Assembly (NCBI GenBank): GCA_014607495.2
Contig: CP053159.1
Coordinates: 9,803,501-9,867,500 of the forward strand
Direction: 5' to 3'
DNA length: 64,000 nt
From: Carposina sasakii
Lineage: Eukaryota; Arthropoda; Insecta; Lepidoptera; Carposinidae
Below are positions 1-9,972 of the stretch, one piece after another (position 1 is the stretch's first letter; every line of letters begins with the position of its first letter). A program made the translations under genes and the position numbers. A model generated the notes under the pieces. The model ran no database searches, was not told the DNA's origin, and saw nothing but the letters and a program-made list of their open reading frames with translations.

Positions 1-340
1 TACTATACATTTTATCCAAGCATATCCAATGACTCCAAGTTGCATGTCCCGTGTTGCATTCTAAAAGGTCTGAAGGAAAGTCAATATCCCTCAGGCCTTC
101 ATGACATAATTTGTGATACAAATTAACCTGAGATGATTCTCTGTCCCCCCAGATTACAGCGTTGCGTGGCACATCATTGATCATATGCTTATAACTTATG
201 GAGTTAATGTTACAATCAATATATAAGGGCAGATGATCCGATAGAAACACATCCTCCATTATGCCTACATCCACTATTGTTTGCATGGCAGAAACAGATA
301 CCACACAATGAATTTTGAGGCGCCGAAAAGTCTAATGGTG
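1..340 (-). mobile_element. Jockey/CR1-like non-LTR retrotransposon, endonuclease-end fragment (copy 1)
   Basis: Read on the minus strand, this matches the element at 29801-32177 in opposite orientation and runs off the left edge of the window. The frame includes FLSDHLPLYIDCN, the closing SDH motif of an APE-type endonuclease, followed by the linker towards the reverse transcriptase (NDVPRNAVIWGDRES). About 25 further endonuclease residues lie upstream, so this copy extends further 5' than the second one. The frame is open here, whereas the 29.8 kb copy has a 4-bp insertion just after the SDH motif. The boundary near 340 is approximate. The clade within the Jockey/CR1/L2 group cannot be settled by eye. 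Confidence 0.8.
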
Positions 341-2552
341 CATCGAAACTGTTAGTATGACATTAGCACTCTATGTCTACATCTTATTCCTCTATGACCT
401 TATGGACACTTTAACCAGTCAAATAATTGCTTGAACTAAGTATCCCTAAAAATAATGGCACAACGAATCCTTAAAATATCTCCAAGGATGTCTTATTTGA
501 ACAAAGCTTCATCCCATTATGGTAATATCTTTAGACAACCGCAAAATGCGGATTTATTCTGCTGGGACCTGTAAATGTTATTTTTAAATACGGTTGAGCA
601 AACTGAGAGAAACGGCAACTAAATACGAGTAGACCAAGATTTGAGATCGCTCGCGTGAAATAATAGCTTTTTTATCCATGCTTATACTCGTATTAGAACG
701 AGAAATGTCTGTTGCCTACCCAAGGTAGAACGGCAAGATTGATGAGATTTGCTTAGTGATAGCCAACTATAAGAGGAAAATAGAATATACTTAATATAAT
801 ACTGATTCCGATGACAATGATATATTAATAAAATTGCAACTAAATGTATTTCTTAACTGAAAACCCAAGTACTCGTAGCATCTGTTTGCCTTAGGAATTT
901 TCTATGGATGATATAATATATCATCCATAGAAAATTGAAAATATACCTACATATTATGTATATTATCAATTTCCAAAAATATAAGACAAACAGGATAATA
1001 TACATAATAAGAACTAGGGTTTTTATCATCTAAAAACAAAAGTTTGTTATTTAATCTAAGGCCTAAACGTCAACCTTTAACCATTGTCCGTAGTAGGAAA
1101 GGAAAACATTTTTTTTTGTATGCAGTAATACAAAGAATGCGGTCATTCGCATAGTAACGGGCGCCATCTTCCATGGGAGCTATACGGTGAATCGCACTCT
1201 AGTACATATAGTATTTAATATTAATTACGGATCCCACAGTCAAACGGCGCAAGCAGTTTTGTGGGACGATGTACCTAATTTTAAGTTTTAGAATATTTAA
1301 AGAATAATAAATAAATAAATAATAAATGTGTCAGGTTTTCTACAATTAAACGGCACTTTTTAGTATTTGTCATAAATGGTAAGGTTAACGACTAGGGACC
1401 TCAAACTTTGCAGCCATTTAAAGTATATACCAGCGTCAGGTGTGAATCACGATTACCTTAACTCGGTCGCCACCAACTTTTGGGTCCCCTAACGACTTCT
1501 TTGGGCCCCAACTTACAAGGTATAATAAAAACGGATCTCTAAAATATTGTGGTCCTACAGATAACAAATAGCTGTTTTGTCTTTTTTTACTGTTTAGACG
1601 ATATAGTGGATTTATGGACGGTGTAAAACTTTAACAGTTTTACAATCCGAAAATTTTGGCAGTAAAATTTTACTACAGCCTCGGATCGAATTTCTCACTG
1701 TTTTTTTTTGTTTGAGAGCCTTTAAGAGGATTTAATTGATTTGCATTAATCCGGGTATTTAGTTTAATGCTTAGCTACTAACTAATTAAGCCTTACTAAT
1801 CTTCTTCTATATCTACCTATATCTACACATATAAATAAAATTGTATCACATAGATTTCTGTACATGGAAAATATATTGAAAAAATTATAATGGGCGGCCT
1901 TTATACACGCAAGAGAACCCAAAACAATGTTTTCCATTGTGTCTATGTGTTTGTGCACGCTAATCTCAGAAACGTTTTAACCGATTTGGATGCAGTTTTT
2001 AGGAATATATTGTAATAGGCCCCACATAACATTTAGGGTAATTTTGTTTGTTGTTTGCATCGAAAAAGCTCCGATATTACTGAACCGATTTCAAAAAATC
2101 TGTCAACATTACAATCCTATTTGAATCCTAATGGAACGGGATAAATGGGAAATCCAAATATTTAGGAAAACCAATTGACATAGGCTTCTACTAAGGACGG
2201 AGCCCACTTTAAATCACAACCTAGGCATCCACTAAGGAAGGAATTCGATCCCCCATAGGGGGTAAATAAGGGGGTCAAAGTTTGTATGATACTCTTACAT
2301 CATGATTTCCTGGTCCAATCGAATGCCCAACTGCCCAACTCAGCATCATTCGAACTGCATTGTATTTACTGTAAATAAATTCCAAATAATATTATAAATG
2401 CAAGAAGAAAAGCAAAATAGGTAAATGGTGAAAAGTGGTGTGTGATTTGCACACTTCTGCCCACCCTCTTTGGGATGATAATGGGCGTGACTATATGTTT
2501 GTAATATTTAATTAATTATAAATGCGAAAGTAGGTTTTTTTTTTATTTCTAT
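341..2552. other. Unclassified AT-rich repeat-like DNA, no gene seen
   Basis: No convincing coding frame is visible. The part around 1930-2250 contains phrases typical of RTE-type 3' tails in Lepidoptera (for example the stretch around 1950-2000 with 'ctaatctcagaaacg' and 'aaccgatttggatgcag'). It is probably an old retrotransposon remnant. The short open frames are not supported by codon structure or homology. Confidence 0.5.
896..936. repeat. 41-nt near-perfect palindrome
   Basis: The sequence folds on a centre at 916, with arms 896-915 and 917-936 complementary throughout. There is no flanking U-tract or neighbouring gene to suggest a terminator. It is probably a MITE relic or a snap-back artefact of AT-rich DNA. 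Confidence 0.7.
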
Positions 2553-2855
2553 ATTAGTGGACACCCGCGACTCCGTCCGTGGGGACTACAGAAAAAATAA
2601 AATGTCGAAATTATCCGGGATAAAATATTTTCCCGGGATAAAAAGTAGCCTATATGTTAAGTGGGACCTGTCACAATATATTCCTGAAAACTGCATTGAA
2701 ATCGGTTCAGCCGTTTCTGAGCATGTTTTTTTAGCGTGCACAGACAAACAGACAAATAGACAAAAATTCCAAAAGTTATTCTTTTGGGTACTATTGCGTT
2801 GATATTTTTTGTCATATATCTTCCATGTACAGACAGCGATCAGTTACATTTTTAT
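2553..2855 (+). repeat. RTE-type 3' tail repeat (family C), copy 1
   Basis: It starts with 'tagtggacacccgcgactcc' and ends in 'cagcgatcagttacattttt' plus a TATTATA tail. The same 300-bp body recurs at 4542-4840 and 11565-11886. The open frame inside (from 2557) is a by-product of the repeat, not a gene: its translation matches no family and it is shared between copies with disruptions. It is interrupted at its tail by the MITE that follows. Confidence 0.8.
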
Positions 2856-3215
2856 TATACAGGTGATTTTTGGTCGTCAACGTTCCCGAAAACTACGGAA
2901 TCTCCTCATAATCACGATCATTTTTCTCCATGGTAGCATACATGGGAAGGGTCTGGTTTCCAAAATATTAGGGTCGAAAGTTGAGTAAATAGACTGCGTT
3001 TTTCTGCTTAAATGCACGTAGCGGGATTTTTTTCACGAAAAATAATTAATATCTGTCTATAAAAAAACTAACATAAACACAAGACACTATAAATTTCGCA
3101 CAATCAAGGAATAAAAAAATAAAAAACCCAGCATTTTATTGGCATAAACTTACATTATTTGATCTATAGAGTACGTACCCTTCGTTAATGGTGGCCACAA
3201 AAAAACACCCTGTAT
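2856..3215 (+). repeat. MITE family A (about 370 bp, CAGGGTG-type ends), copy 1
   Basis: The element runs from TATACAGG-TGATTTTTGG to AACACCCTGTAT. Characteristic internal phrases are 'cgttcccgaaaactacgg', 'tggtttccaaaatattaggg' and 'acgtacccttcgttaa'. At least seven more copies lie in this window on both strands. The matching CAGGGTG/CACCCTG ends and TA-rich flanks fit a non-autonomous mariner-like element. It sits in the AT tail of the family C repeat. Confidence 0.85.
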
Positions 3216-3415
3216 GTTTATAGATAAATATAGATTATTTTCCTCTTCAAGCTTTATTTACTCAACCAATATTCTGGAAATATTGCATGCATGCAGTTGT
3301 AAGTACGGAGAAGGACATAGAATACATTCTGTAGTTCACGCGTAGGGAGATTATATCGATTATACTATTTAATACATTCATGCTTCCAAATAACTTAATT
3401 TAAAAAATCAAAAAA

Positions 3416-3770
3416 CCCGACTACGCAAAAAAGAACCAAACTATGTAGGTACATAATTTAAGTTTAAATTAAGTCGCCATATTGGACTTTCACTAACGTC
3501 ATGTCTTTCTATAACTGATCTTGAGAGATTTTTTGCATATCTCAGATTTAATCTTCAATTGTTTTCATACAAATTTCAAATTAGGAATAAAAGAATCCGA
3601 GATTCTTTTTAATCTCTCGTATAGAAATTGGTCGTTAGAGGAATCGATTGACGTGTGAATTATAAAAATCGGCCGAGGCGTTTGGTCTGTGTAGTGATTC
3701 AAAGGAACATACATAAATACATACATAGGCTGTCAAACACAATACAACTCCTGTACGTCGCGCAGTCGGG
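3416..3770 (+). repeat. MITE with CCCGACTRCGC / GCGCAGTCGGG terminal inverted repeats
   Basis: The left end CCCGACTACGC (3416-3426) is the inverse of the right end GCGCAGTCGGG (3760-3770). The interior has 'aaatcggccgaggcgtttgg' and an ACATA run before the right end. The same termini bound the 26132-26917 element. There is no transposase frame. Confidence 0.75.
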
Positions 3771-4541
3771 TAAAAAGCCGTGGTCGTGTCGTTGGTCGTG
3801 GTCGTGTCGTCTAGTGGAAAAACGGCTCTGGTATTGATATGTGTTACAATAGAAGAAGTTAGACTATATCACTATAGTCGAGCAATAAGTCATCGTTGCA
3901 AGTCAATGCAATGCAGCATCGAAATAGAAGCTGGCTATGTACGAGATTAGAACAGCGTGCAGTAAAGGTTTTTCCCATTTTTCCACTGGAAATATATTTT
4001 TTAAGCCTTTTTTGGACGAATGAATGATGAAATAAAAAATATGGAGGCTTGTTAAAGGTATAAGCTTTTTTCTAACTAATCTAGGTACGAGTATAGAGCA
4101 CTGGACTTTTATACCTATTCAGAATAATTGAATTCCTATCTTCATATTATTCAGTTATTTACAGATTATTTATTACTGTTCTCATTATTTACATTTTTAA
4201 ATACAACCATTGATAAAAGTTTATTGAAAACCTAACTTCATATTATTATTATTATGGTTTTGAGGCAGCGTGAGCAGAAACAATTTTCATTATTTGCATT
4301 TTATAGCCCATAAGGAAGAGGCTTAGGCATTTTATTGAACGCCAGTTACCCAGTTTCCCTTTAGGACCATAAATTTTTAAGATGCTGCCCCCATTAGCAT
4401 GACGAAATAGGGTAAATAGAATATATATTTTTTTTATTAACTTTATTACATTTTTTGTGGTTTTGTATGCGGATTTTCATAAAGGGTAGGTGGATTTTCA
4501 TGAAGTCATAACAAGGTTTAGGTATAATTTATATTACAGAC
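3771..4541. other. Unclassified repeat-like DNA
   Basis: The start (3775-3835) repeats 'gtggtcgtgtcgt' several times, a motif shared with MITE family H at 10545-10680 and 56627-56802. The rest is AT-rich with no coding signal. Confidence 0.45.
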
Positions 4542-4840
4542 TAGTGGACGCCCGCGACTCCGTCCGCGTGGATTACAGAAAAAACAAAATGTCGAAATTA
4601 TTCGAGATAGAAACATTTTCCCGGGATAAAAAGGAGACTGACAGGTAAACTGCATCGAAATCGGTTTAGCCGTTCCTGAGATAAGCGTGCACAAACGCAC
4701 AGACAAACCGACTAACAGACAAAAATTTCAAAAATCATTCTTTTGGGTACTATTGCGTTGATAAAGTTCTCCTATAGTATTTTTTCTCTTAAATCTTCCA
4801 TGTACAGACAGCGATTCCTTACAATTTTATTATATGTATA
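4542..4840 (+). repeat. Family C repeat, copy 2, split by the LTR element
   Basis: It runs from 'tagtggacgcccgcgactcc' to 'ttattatatgtata', where the LTR retrotransposon begins. The missing end ('tatagatttt') resumes at 9973. The uninterrupted paralogue at 11876-11890 reads 'ttatatgtatagattg', which shows what the site looked like before insertion. Confidence 0.85.
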
Positions 4841-5277
4841 TGACGTAGATGGGTCGAGTGGCGTGCCGTTAGGCGTGTCCGACATCTTCCAAAATCCGAA
4901 ATAAAGAATGCGGCGTGTAGTAAACAAGCTTAATTAGGAATCACAAACACTTTCACTGTATCTACGCACAAGATTACTAGGATTCTAGCGGATAACGTAG
5001 AAACGTGGTAAGTACCAGACAGAGGCTGATTAGCACCCGTGCTTCGCTCGACCGACGCAACAAGCAAGAACAGAATACCCTCCGGCTCCATTCAAACGAC
5101 CCGGTGGTCGTTGTAAATCTACAGTGGCGCCCTCTCAGTACTCTGTCTTGTCTTTACCCAAGTGACAGCTGTCCTCCAGTCAGTGATAGCTGTCGACTTG
5201 ACGTTTCTAACTTCAACGATTGAAAATAGATGGCGTTGGAGATCCGACTGTAGGATATGACATCTTGATCTCCGACA
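4841..5277 (-). repeat. 3' LTR of the Gypsy element
   Basis: This 437-bp direct repeat matches 9536-9972 without any difference that I could find. On the sense (minus) strand it starts TGTCGGAGAT and ends CTACGTCA, so it has the TG...CA ends of an LTR. Outside the pair the sequences diverge at once (g/t on one side, c/t on the other). The small open frame at 5005 appears identically in both LTRs and is not a gene. Confidence 0.92.
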
Positions 5278-5294
5278 CGGCCATTTTGACAACT

Positions 5295-5878
5295 CACGCG
5301 TCCTCGCGTGGGGTTTCTGGAAAGAAAGAGGATTTTGCAAAGTAACATGTATCACGCTCGGTCTTTCTGACCATTTTGACAGACTACCCGTCCTCGGGTA
5401 GAACCGATGAATCTGTGAACAAGATAACTCAAGGAAGTATCTGCGCTCGGCCATTCTGCCTTAACTTAAATTTAAAGACTTCTTATTACAATAGTTCATG
5501 AAATCACAAAAATCGCTCATCGACCGTCAAGTTCCCAAAATCTTTACGTAAAGACATAAAAAATAAAAGATAAGCAGACTCGCACATACGTTTAAATCAG
5601 TCAGACCTTTCCTTCGGTCAACATTACAGTAACAGTTAGTCATATAGCCAGTCCTTCGGCTATCTACTATGGAAACACAGTCCTTCGGTTTCCAACACAC
5701 ACATGTAGCACAGTCCATCGGCTACCTACTACGGAAACACGGTCCTTCGGTTTCCAACACACACATGTAGCACAGTCCATCGGCTACCTACTACGGAAAC
5801 ACGGTCCTTCGGTTTCCCACACACACACATGTAGCACTGTCCATCGGCTACAGCAGAAACTCGGTCCTTCGGTTCTGC
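5295..5878 (-). repeat. Hairpin array 1: variable stems, constant GGA-type loops
   Basis: Eleven stem-loops share a loop core but not a stem. On the + strand: CACGCG/CGCGTG (5295-5310) and CTACCCG/CGGGTAG (5384-5401), both with loop TCCT; GACC/GGTC (5604-5619); ATAGCC/GGCTAT (5644-5663); GGAAAC/GTTTCC at 5671-5693, 5733-5755 and 5795-5817; GTAGC/GCTAC at 5705-5725, 5767-5787 and 5831-5851; GCAGAA/TTCTGC (5853-5878). Loops read GTCC(T/A)TC(G), that is (C)GA(A/T)GGAC in the element's sense RNA. An additional GGTC/GACC hairpin at 5360-5372 has a different loop. The phrase 'ccattttgaca' precedes the first two. The array lies between the RT fragment and the 3' LTR. Confidence 0.85.
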
Positions 5879-6171
5879 CACAAATACATACTACTGTCTG
5901 TCAAGGGTTTGTCAAAGTCACAATTTAAAAAAACCGGTCAGTAACTTGTACATCGCATATGAAAATTCATTCATTTAGACTCTGAGGTCACATTAATTTC
6001 GATATCAAAATTACTAGGAACTTGATGGTCTGGCACCCTACGGACCCGATCGTGCGAATATTTGTAGGTTCGATTTGAAGACAAAGATTTTAGTCGGTAT
6101 CTATCACCATCTAACAATTAAATTTTATACGGTCCTTAAAATTTAGGATCTAGTTTAACTTGATTACGTTT

Positions 6172-6375
6172 TTAATGAAAGAAAAAAGAATGCTTAATGA
6201 ACACATCTAAGACACGTCGTAGACGTTCCAACCCCTGCTCTCCTGTAGAATACAATACCAGCAGGTCATCAATGTAAGAAACAATATAACTATGAGCTAA
6301 TTCACCTAAAGCTTTTGCTATAGCCCGCTGATAAACTGAACTGGCGTTCTTTAAACCAAACGGCATGGCACACAC
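6172..6375 (-). pseudogene. Isolated Gypsy RT palm fragment (YIDD)
   Basis: The 67-residue frame contains MPFGLKNASSVYQRA and IVSYIDDLLVL, the RT motifs around the YxDD catalytic box. It is a second RT piece in the same element and clearly diverged from the first (MPFGLKNAPAVFQRA, VVVYMDDVLVV at about 7560-7690), so it is not a simple tandem duplication. It has no upstream or downstream RT sequence and sits between the two hairpin arrays. It was probably captured by template switching from a related element. Confidence 0.85.
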
Positions 6376-6446
6376 AAGGTAAATAATTCCAAAACAAGGC
6401 TACAGTATACACAATCCATATAGAGTAACGTCAGTCAAGTAAGTCT

Positions 6447-6666
6447 AGTTGCCTCAATCTAGCAACTCTTGGAAACTTCCATCCAGCTTCCGTAAACCAG
6501 TCTAGTCACTTCCATCCAGTGACTCTTAGAAACTTCCATCCAGCTTCCGTATACCAGTCTAGTCACTTCCATCCAGTGACTCTTGAATACCTCTATCCGG
6601 TATCCGTAAACCACTCTCAATCAGTCAACTCAACATTAATTTGAACATGACGGTCCATCCCCGTCA
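6447..6666 (-). repeat. Hairpin array 2: constant TCCATCC heptaloop
   Basis: Six stem-loops carry a TCCATCC-type loop (GGATGGA in sense RNA): GTCACT/AGTGAC at 6505-6523 and 6562-6580, TGACGG/CCGTCA at 6648-6666, GGAAAC/GCTTCC at 6471-6491, a related one at 6529-6547, and GAATACC/GGTATCC with loop TCTATCC at 6585-6605. A neighbouring AGTTGC/GCAACT hairpin (6447-6467) has a different loop. Every stem mismatch is A against C on the + strand, which becomes a G-U wobble in the minus-strand RNA. The last hairpin overlaps the 3' end of the pol frame that stops at 6636. Confidence 0.85.
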
Positions 6667-7344
6667 AGTTCGCACAGATTATCATCACGGTCACATGTCA
6701 GCATGTCATTGGTAATGTCATTCGCAGGCATTCGCCTAAGTCTGTCATGTGCATACTTATAGGTTCTATTGGAATTAAGGGCTTTAAGAACATAACGATT
6801 ACCTTCAAGTACCTCCGATACCCTAAAAGGACCTCTATACTTCGGATCAATTAATCGAATTTCGAGTTCACCTGTAGTTACACGAGTTTTTGGCAAACCT
6901 GTTGTAAAATAACTGGAATATTCACCTAAAATAGTTAAAAGATCTGACTTTTTACAAGAGGGTATATCTGTGTCAACATTACTAAAGTCGTTACTGATAC
7001 TAGAATCGGTTAAAATGTCACAATTTAAAACTGTCAAATTATTTTGTTTTGAAATGCTAAAATTATTTGTTGACAAGTTAATAACGAAGCCTTAACTCAA
7101 TATTTCACGACCTAGCATAATATCACTACGCATATACACATCGGGTAAAACATGTAATAAAAGTTCTAAACAATAATCATTAATTTCAACATTACACAGT
7201 ATTTGCTGGGTGCTGAATACACTGGTTTGACCAATTCCCGTTAGAGAGACAGTTTTAGCAATTCTTTTACCATTGAAACTTGATGCAACGCTTTCTTTTA
7301 TTAGTGAACACTCAGCACCCGAATCATAATGAAAATCATAAAAT
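6636..7344 (-). pseudogene. Second protease + linker fused to integrase C-terminal domain
   Basis: Continuing from the truncated RT, the frame enters a second aspartic protease (FHYDSGAECSLIKES, then LLHVLPDVYMRSDIMLGREIL). It hits an in-frame TAA at 7092-7094, then continues in the same frame with the protease-RT linker (LLTILGEYSSYF...GELEIRLIDP). The linker joins directly to KYRGPFRVSEVLEGNRYVLK, typical of the GPF/Y module at the C-terminus of Gypsy integrases. RT, RNase H and the integrase core that should lie between are missing. The protease differs from the first copy (DSGSEC) at many residues, so two related element lineages contributed. Confidence 0.85.
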
Positions 7345-8422
7345 CTACCTTGATTATTAAGAGCGCCGGTCGGTGGTAAAGCGGTAAGTGCAACTATCTT
7401 TCGTGGATTCAGACGAATTTGACCTCGGCGCACCTCGAAGCCTAGGTACTCTACTTTTTCTTTCAGGAATGAGCACTTTTTAGGATTTAACGAAAATCCC
7501 TTCCCAGAAAGAACTTCTAATACTACCTTTAGTCTATCGAAAGCTTCGTCGATGTTACTGGCCACAACTAGCACGTCATCCATGTACACTACAACGTACT
7601 TGTTCACGAGATCGCCTAGAGCATGTATGAGAGCACGTTGAAACACTGCAGGAGCATTTTTCAAACCGAAGGGCATAGTAAGGTACTCATACTGACCTTC
7701 AGTTGTCACGAATGCTGTGCGCTCTATGGACTCCGACTCGATAGGGATCTGGTGAAATCCCGATGCTAAATCTAAAATTGTAAAAAAATGTCCTCCATGC
7801 AACCTAGCAATCTGTTCAGATATGAGTGGTAAAGGAAAACGGTCAGCAACGGTGTTATCGTTCAACTCCCTATAATCGACACACATTCTATCTGAACCGT
7901 CTTTTTTTTTACCAAAAGTATCGGGCTTGCGAACGGTGAAGAAATAGGTCTAATTACCTTAGCATTAAGCAGCTCGTTGATCTTGCCCCTCACAATCTGA
8001 CGTTCATCTGGGGTCAGCCTGTATGGGCGACGATTTACCGTCTTGTACGGGTCTACGAGCCGTATCTGCATAGGTTCAGTGTCAGCAGGAGAAGTAGGTG
8101 TACCGATAATGAAACTAAGCTTGAACCGTTCTAAAATCTCAATCAACCTAGGTCTGTATTCATTACTAACGTCAGTATCTACCAAGTCAAGGTCTATACC
8201 ATTATTTGCAACTACATCACATGATTCGACTATGTTAATTTTCTCGAAACGTACTTTATCTACCGACATATGTACAGTCAAACCGATAGCTAGAATTTCA
8301 CGTCCGATCATAATGTTGTATCGCAAACAATGGTCAGGTAAAACATGAAGGAGTATCTCAAAGTTAATATTGTCAATGTCAATTGGCGTTAAAATTTGCA
8401 TGGTCGAGGCTATAGAAGTTTG
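7345..8422 (-). pseudogene. Protease C-terminus and reverse transcriptase, frameshifted
   Basis: After the in-frame TGA at 8423-8425 the gag frame continues: protease end (LLHVLPDHCLRYNIMIGREIL), linker, then RT N-terminal motifs (RRPYRLTPDERQIV, VIRPISSPFASPILLVKKK). A run of nine T (nine A in sense) at about 7902-7910 shifts the frame by one. RT then resumes with CVDYRELN, the DLASGFHQIP motif, MPFGLKNAP and the YMDD box, and on through the thumb (EYLGFEVRRG, LNPRKIVAL). It breaks off at about 7350, where the second protease begins. The homopolymer shift could be a sequencing error; the mosaic joint could not. Confidence 0.87.
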
Positions 8423-8425
8423 TCA

Positions 8426-9580
8426 TATACCAGTCATAGAAACATTGTCATAAATTCGCTTACCACTAAATTTCAAAGCAATCGATTCTTTAACTAAGGA
8501 ACACTCTGAACCTGAGTCGTAAGTAAATGGGAATGACTCACCAGAGTGACGCAGAGAACCCGAAGGCGCATTCACAATGCACACGTCTACTCGCTTTTCC
8601 TTAGCTGGACCAGTTCCAGTGCCGCCGCCGGTACCGTTGTTCCCCTCCTTGATTTTCCTCTTCGGGCAGTCGAATGCATAGTGGCCTTGTTCCCGGCAGT
8701 TGAAGCAGGTGATGCGATCGGTTCTCCCTGTAGGTTGGTTGGTCGAGTTATGGTCCCCGTGAAAGGACCTGTGTTTGGACCGGTCATCTTGCTTCTTCGA
8801 ATTGGCTTTGTTGCGACATTGAAGAGATTTGTGGCCTAGTTGTCCATAATTAAAGCACTTGATGGTCACAGCAGATCCATTAGGTCGGTTTCTTTTTAGG
8901 TCGGGTCCATCACGATAAATACTTGATGAATAACTTCTCTTCAGGAACGAGACAGCCTTCAGTTCCTTTTGTAAATGGTTACGCGTCTTGATGTCAGTCG
9001 TTATAGCAATCCTCTGAACACGTGGCTCTTGTTTTGAAATATGAGCTAAGACAGTGGCTATTGCTATCTGTTCTGTAGTCAGTCCATTCCACCTTGCCAT
9101 TAAGGATGTTATGAGGGTAGCGGCGTATGAGGCCAGGCACTCGTTATCTCTCGGTTTCTTGTCGTGCATACTGATGAGAAAGGAAGCAGCAGTTTCAGGA
9201 CAGTCATACCTTGCTACGAAAAGCTCCTTAAAATCGGCCCACGTCATATTAGGAAACGATATTGAAGACAGCCAAGATGATGATCCATGGCGATGTCGAT
9301 CTGTGATACACATGTCCGCGGTCGTTATCCAAGCTCGGGCGTCGATGTCTCTTTTCTCTGGGTCGAAATCAGGAAGGCGAATAGAGTCCGAAGATGCAGG
9401 TAGTTTTATTGCTTGCACCAACGCCAGAAAATTTTGATTTTGTTGCTCGAAGAGAAGACGCCATTTTTCTTCGCTCGAGTCACTATTTGAAGCACGTGTT
9501 TCATGTGGGTGATCCGGGTTGCATCCCACGCCTGATGACGTAGATGGGTCGAGTGGCGTGCCGTTAGGCGTGTCCGACAT
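8426..9580 (-). CDS. gag: Gypsy gag with fused protease N-terminus
   Basis: From the ATG at 9580 the frame encodes 385 residues; an upstream in-frame ATG at 9622 is also possible. It contains a capsid-like region (residues about 60-240), a basic stretch, and two CCHC knuckles. The first reads CFNYGQLGHKSLQC, in which the second zinc-binding Cys is Tyr. The second, CFNCREQGHYAFDC, is intact. A protease starts after it (YDSGSECSLVKES). The frame ends at a TGA (8423-8425) inside the protease, where the second copy in this element has Gly. The start codon lies inside the 5' LTR, so the first 15 codons or so are LTR-encoded. Gag packages RNA and forms the particle; the zinc knuckles bind RNA. Confidence 0.88.
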
Positions 9581-9972
9581 CTTCCAAAATCCGAAATAAA
9601 GAATGCGGCGTGTAGTAAACAAGCTTAATTAGGAATCACAAACACTTTCACTGTATCTACGCACAAGATTACTAGGATTCTAGCGGATAACGTAGAAACG
9701 TGGTAAGTACCAGACAGAGGCTGATTAGCACCCGTGCTTCGCTCGACCGACGCAACAAGCAAGAACAGAATACCCTCCGGCTCCATTCAAACGACCCGGT
9801 GGTCGTTGTAAATCTACAGTGGCGCCCTCTCAGTACTCTGTCTTGTCTTTACCCAAGTGACAGCTGTCCTCCAGTCAGTGATAGCTGTCGACTTGACGTT
9901 TCTAACTTCAACGATTGAAAATAGATGGCGTTGGAGATCCGACTGTAGGATATGACATCTTGATCTCCGACA
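9536..9972 (-). repeat. 5' LTR of the Gypsy element
   Basis: Identical by eye to 4841-5277. In sense orientation it begins TGTCGGAG at 9972 and ends CTACGTCA at 9536, and the TATA duplication follows at 9973-9976. It contains the gag start codon near its 3' end, which is unusual because Gypsy gag normally begins downstream of the LTR and primer-binding site. Confidence 0.92.

Noticed and set aside
5005..5223. 72-codon frame present twice (also 9700-9918)
   Set aside because: It is part of the LTR, on the antisense strand of the element, and identical only because the LTRs are.
5119..5454. 111-codon minus-strand frame spanning the 3' LTR border
   Set aside because: It crosses the LTR end and hairpin array 1 and has no domain; composition alone explains it.
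5640..5880. CRISPR-like alternation of repeated units
   Set aside because: The units are hairpins in a eukaryotic retrotransposon; spacing is irregular, 'spacers' are repeats themselves, and there are no cas genes.
8423..8425. Programmed stop-codon readthrough between gag-protease and pol
   Set aside because: The stop lies inside the protease at a residue that is Gly in the second protease copy, so a nonsense mutation is simpler.
9815..9825. TGGCGCC as a primer-binding site
   Set aside because: It is inside the LTR and on the wrong strand and place for this minus-strand element.
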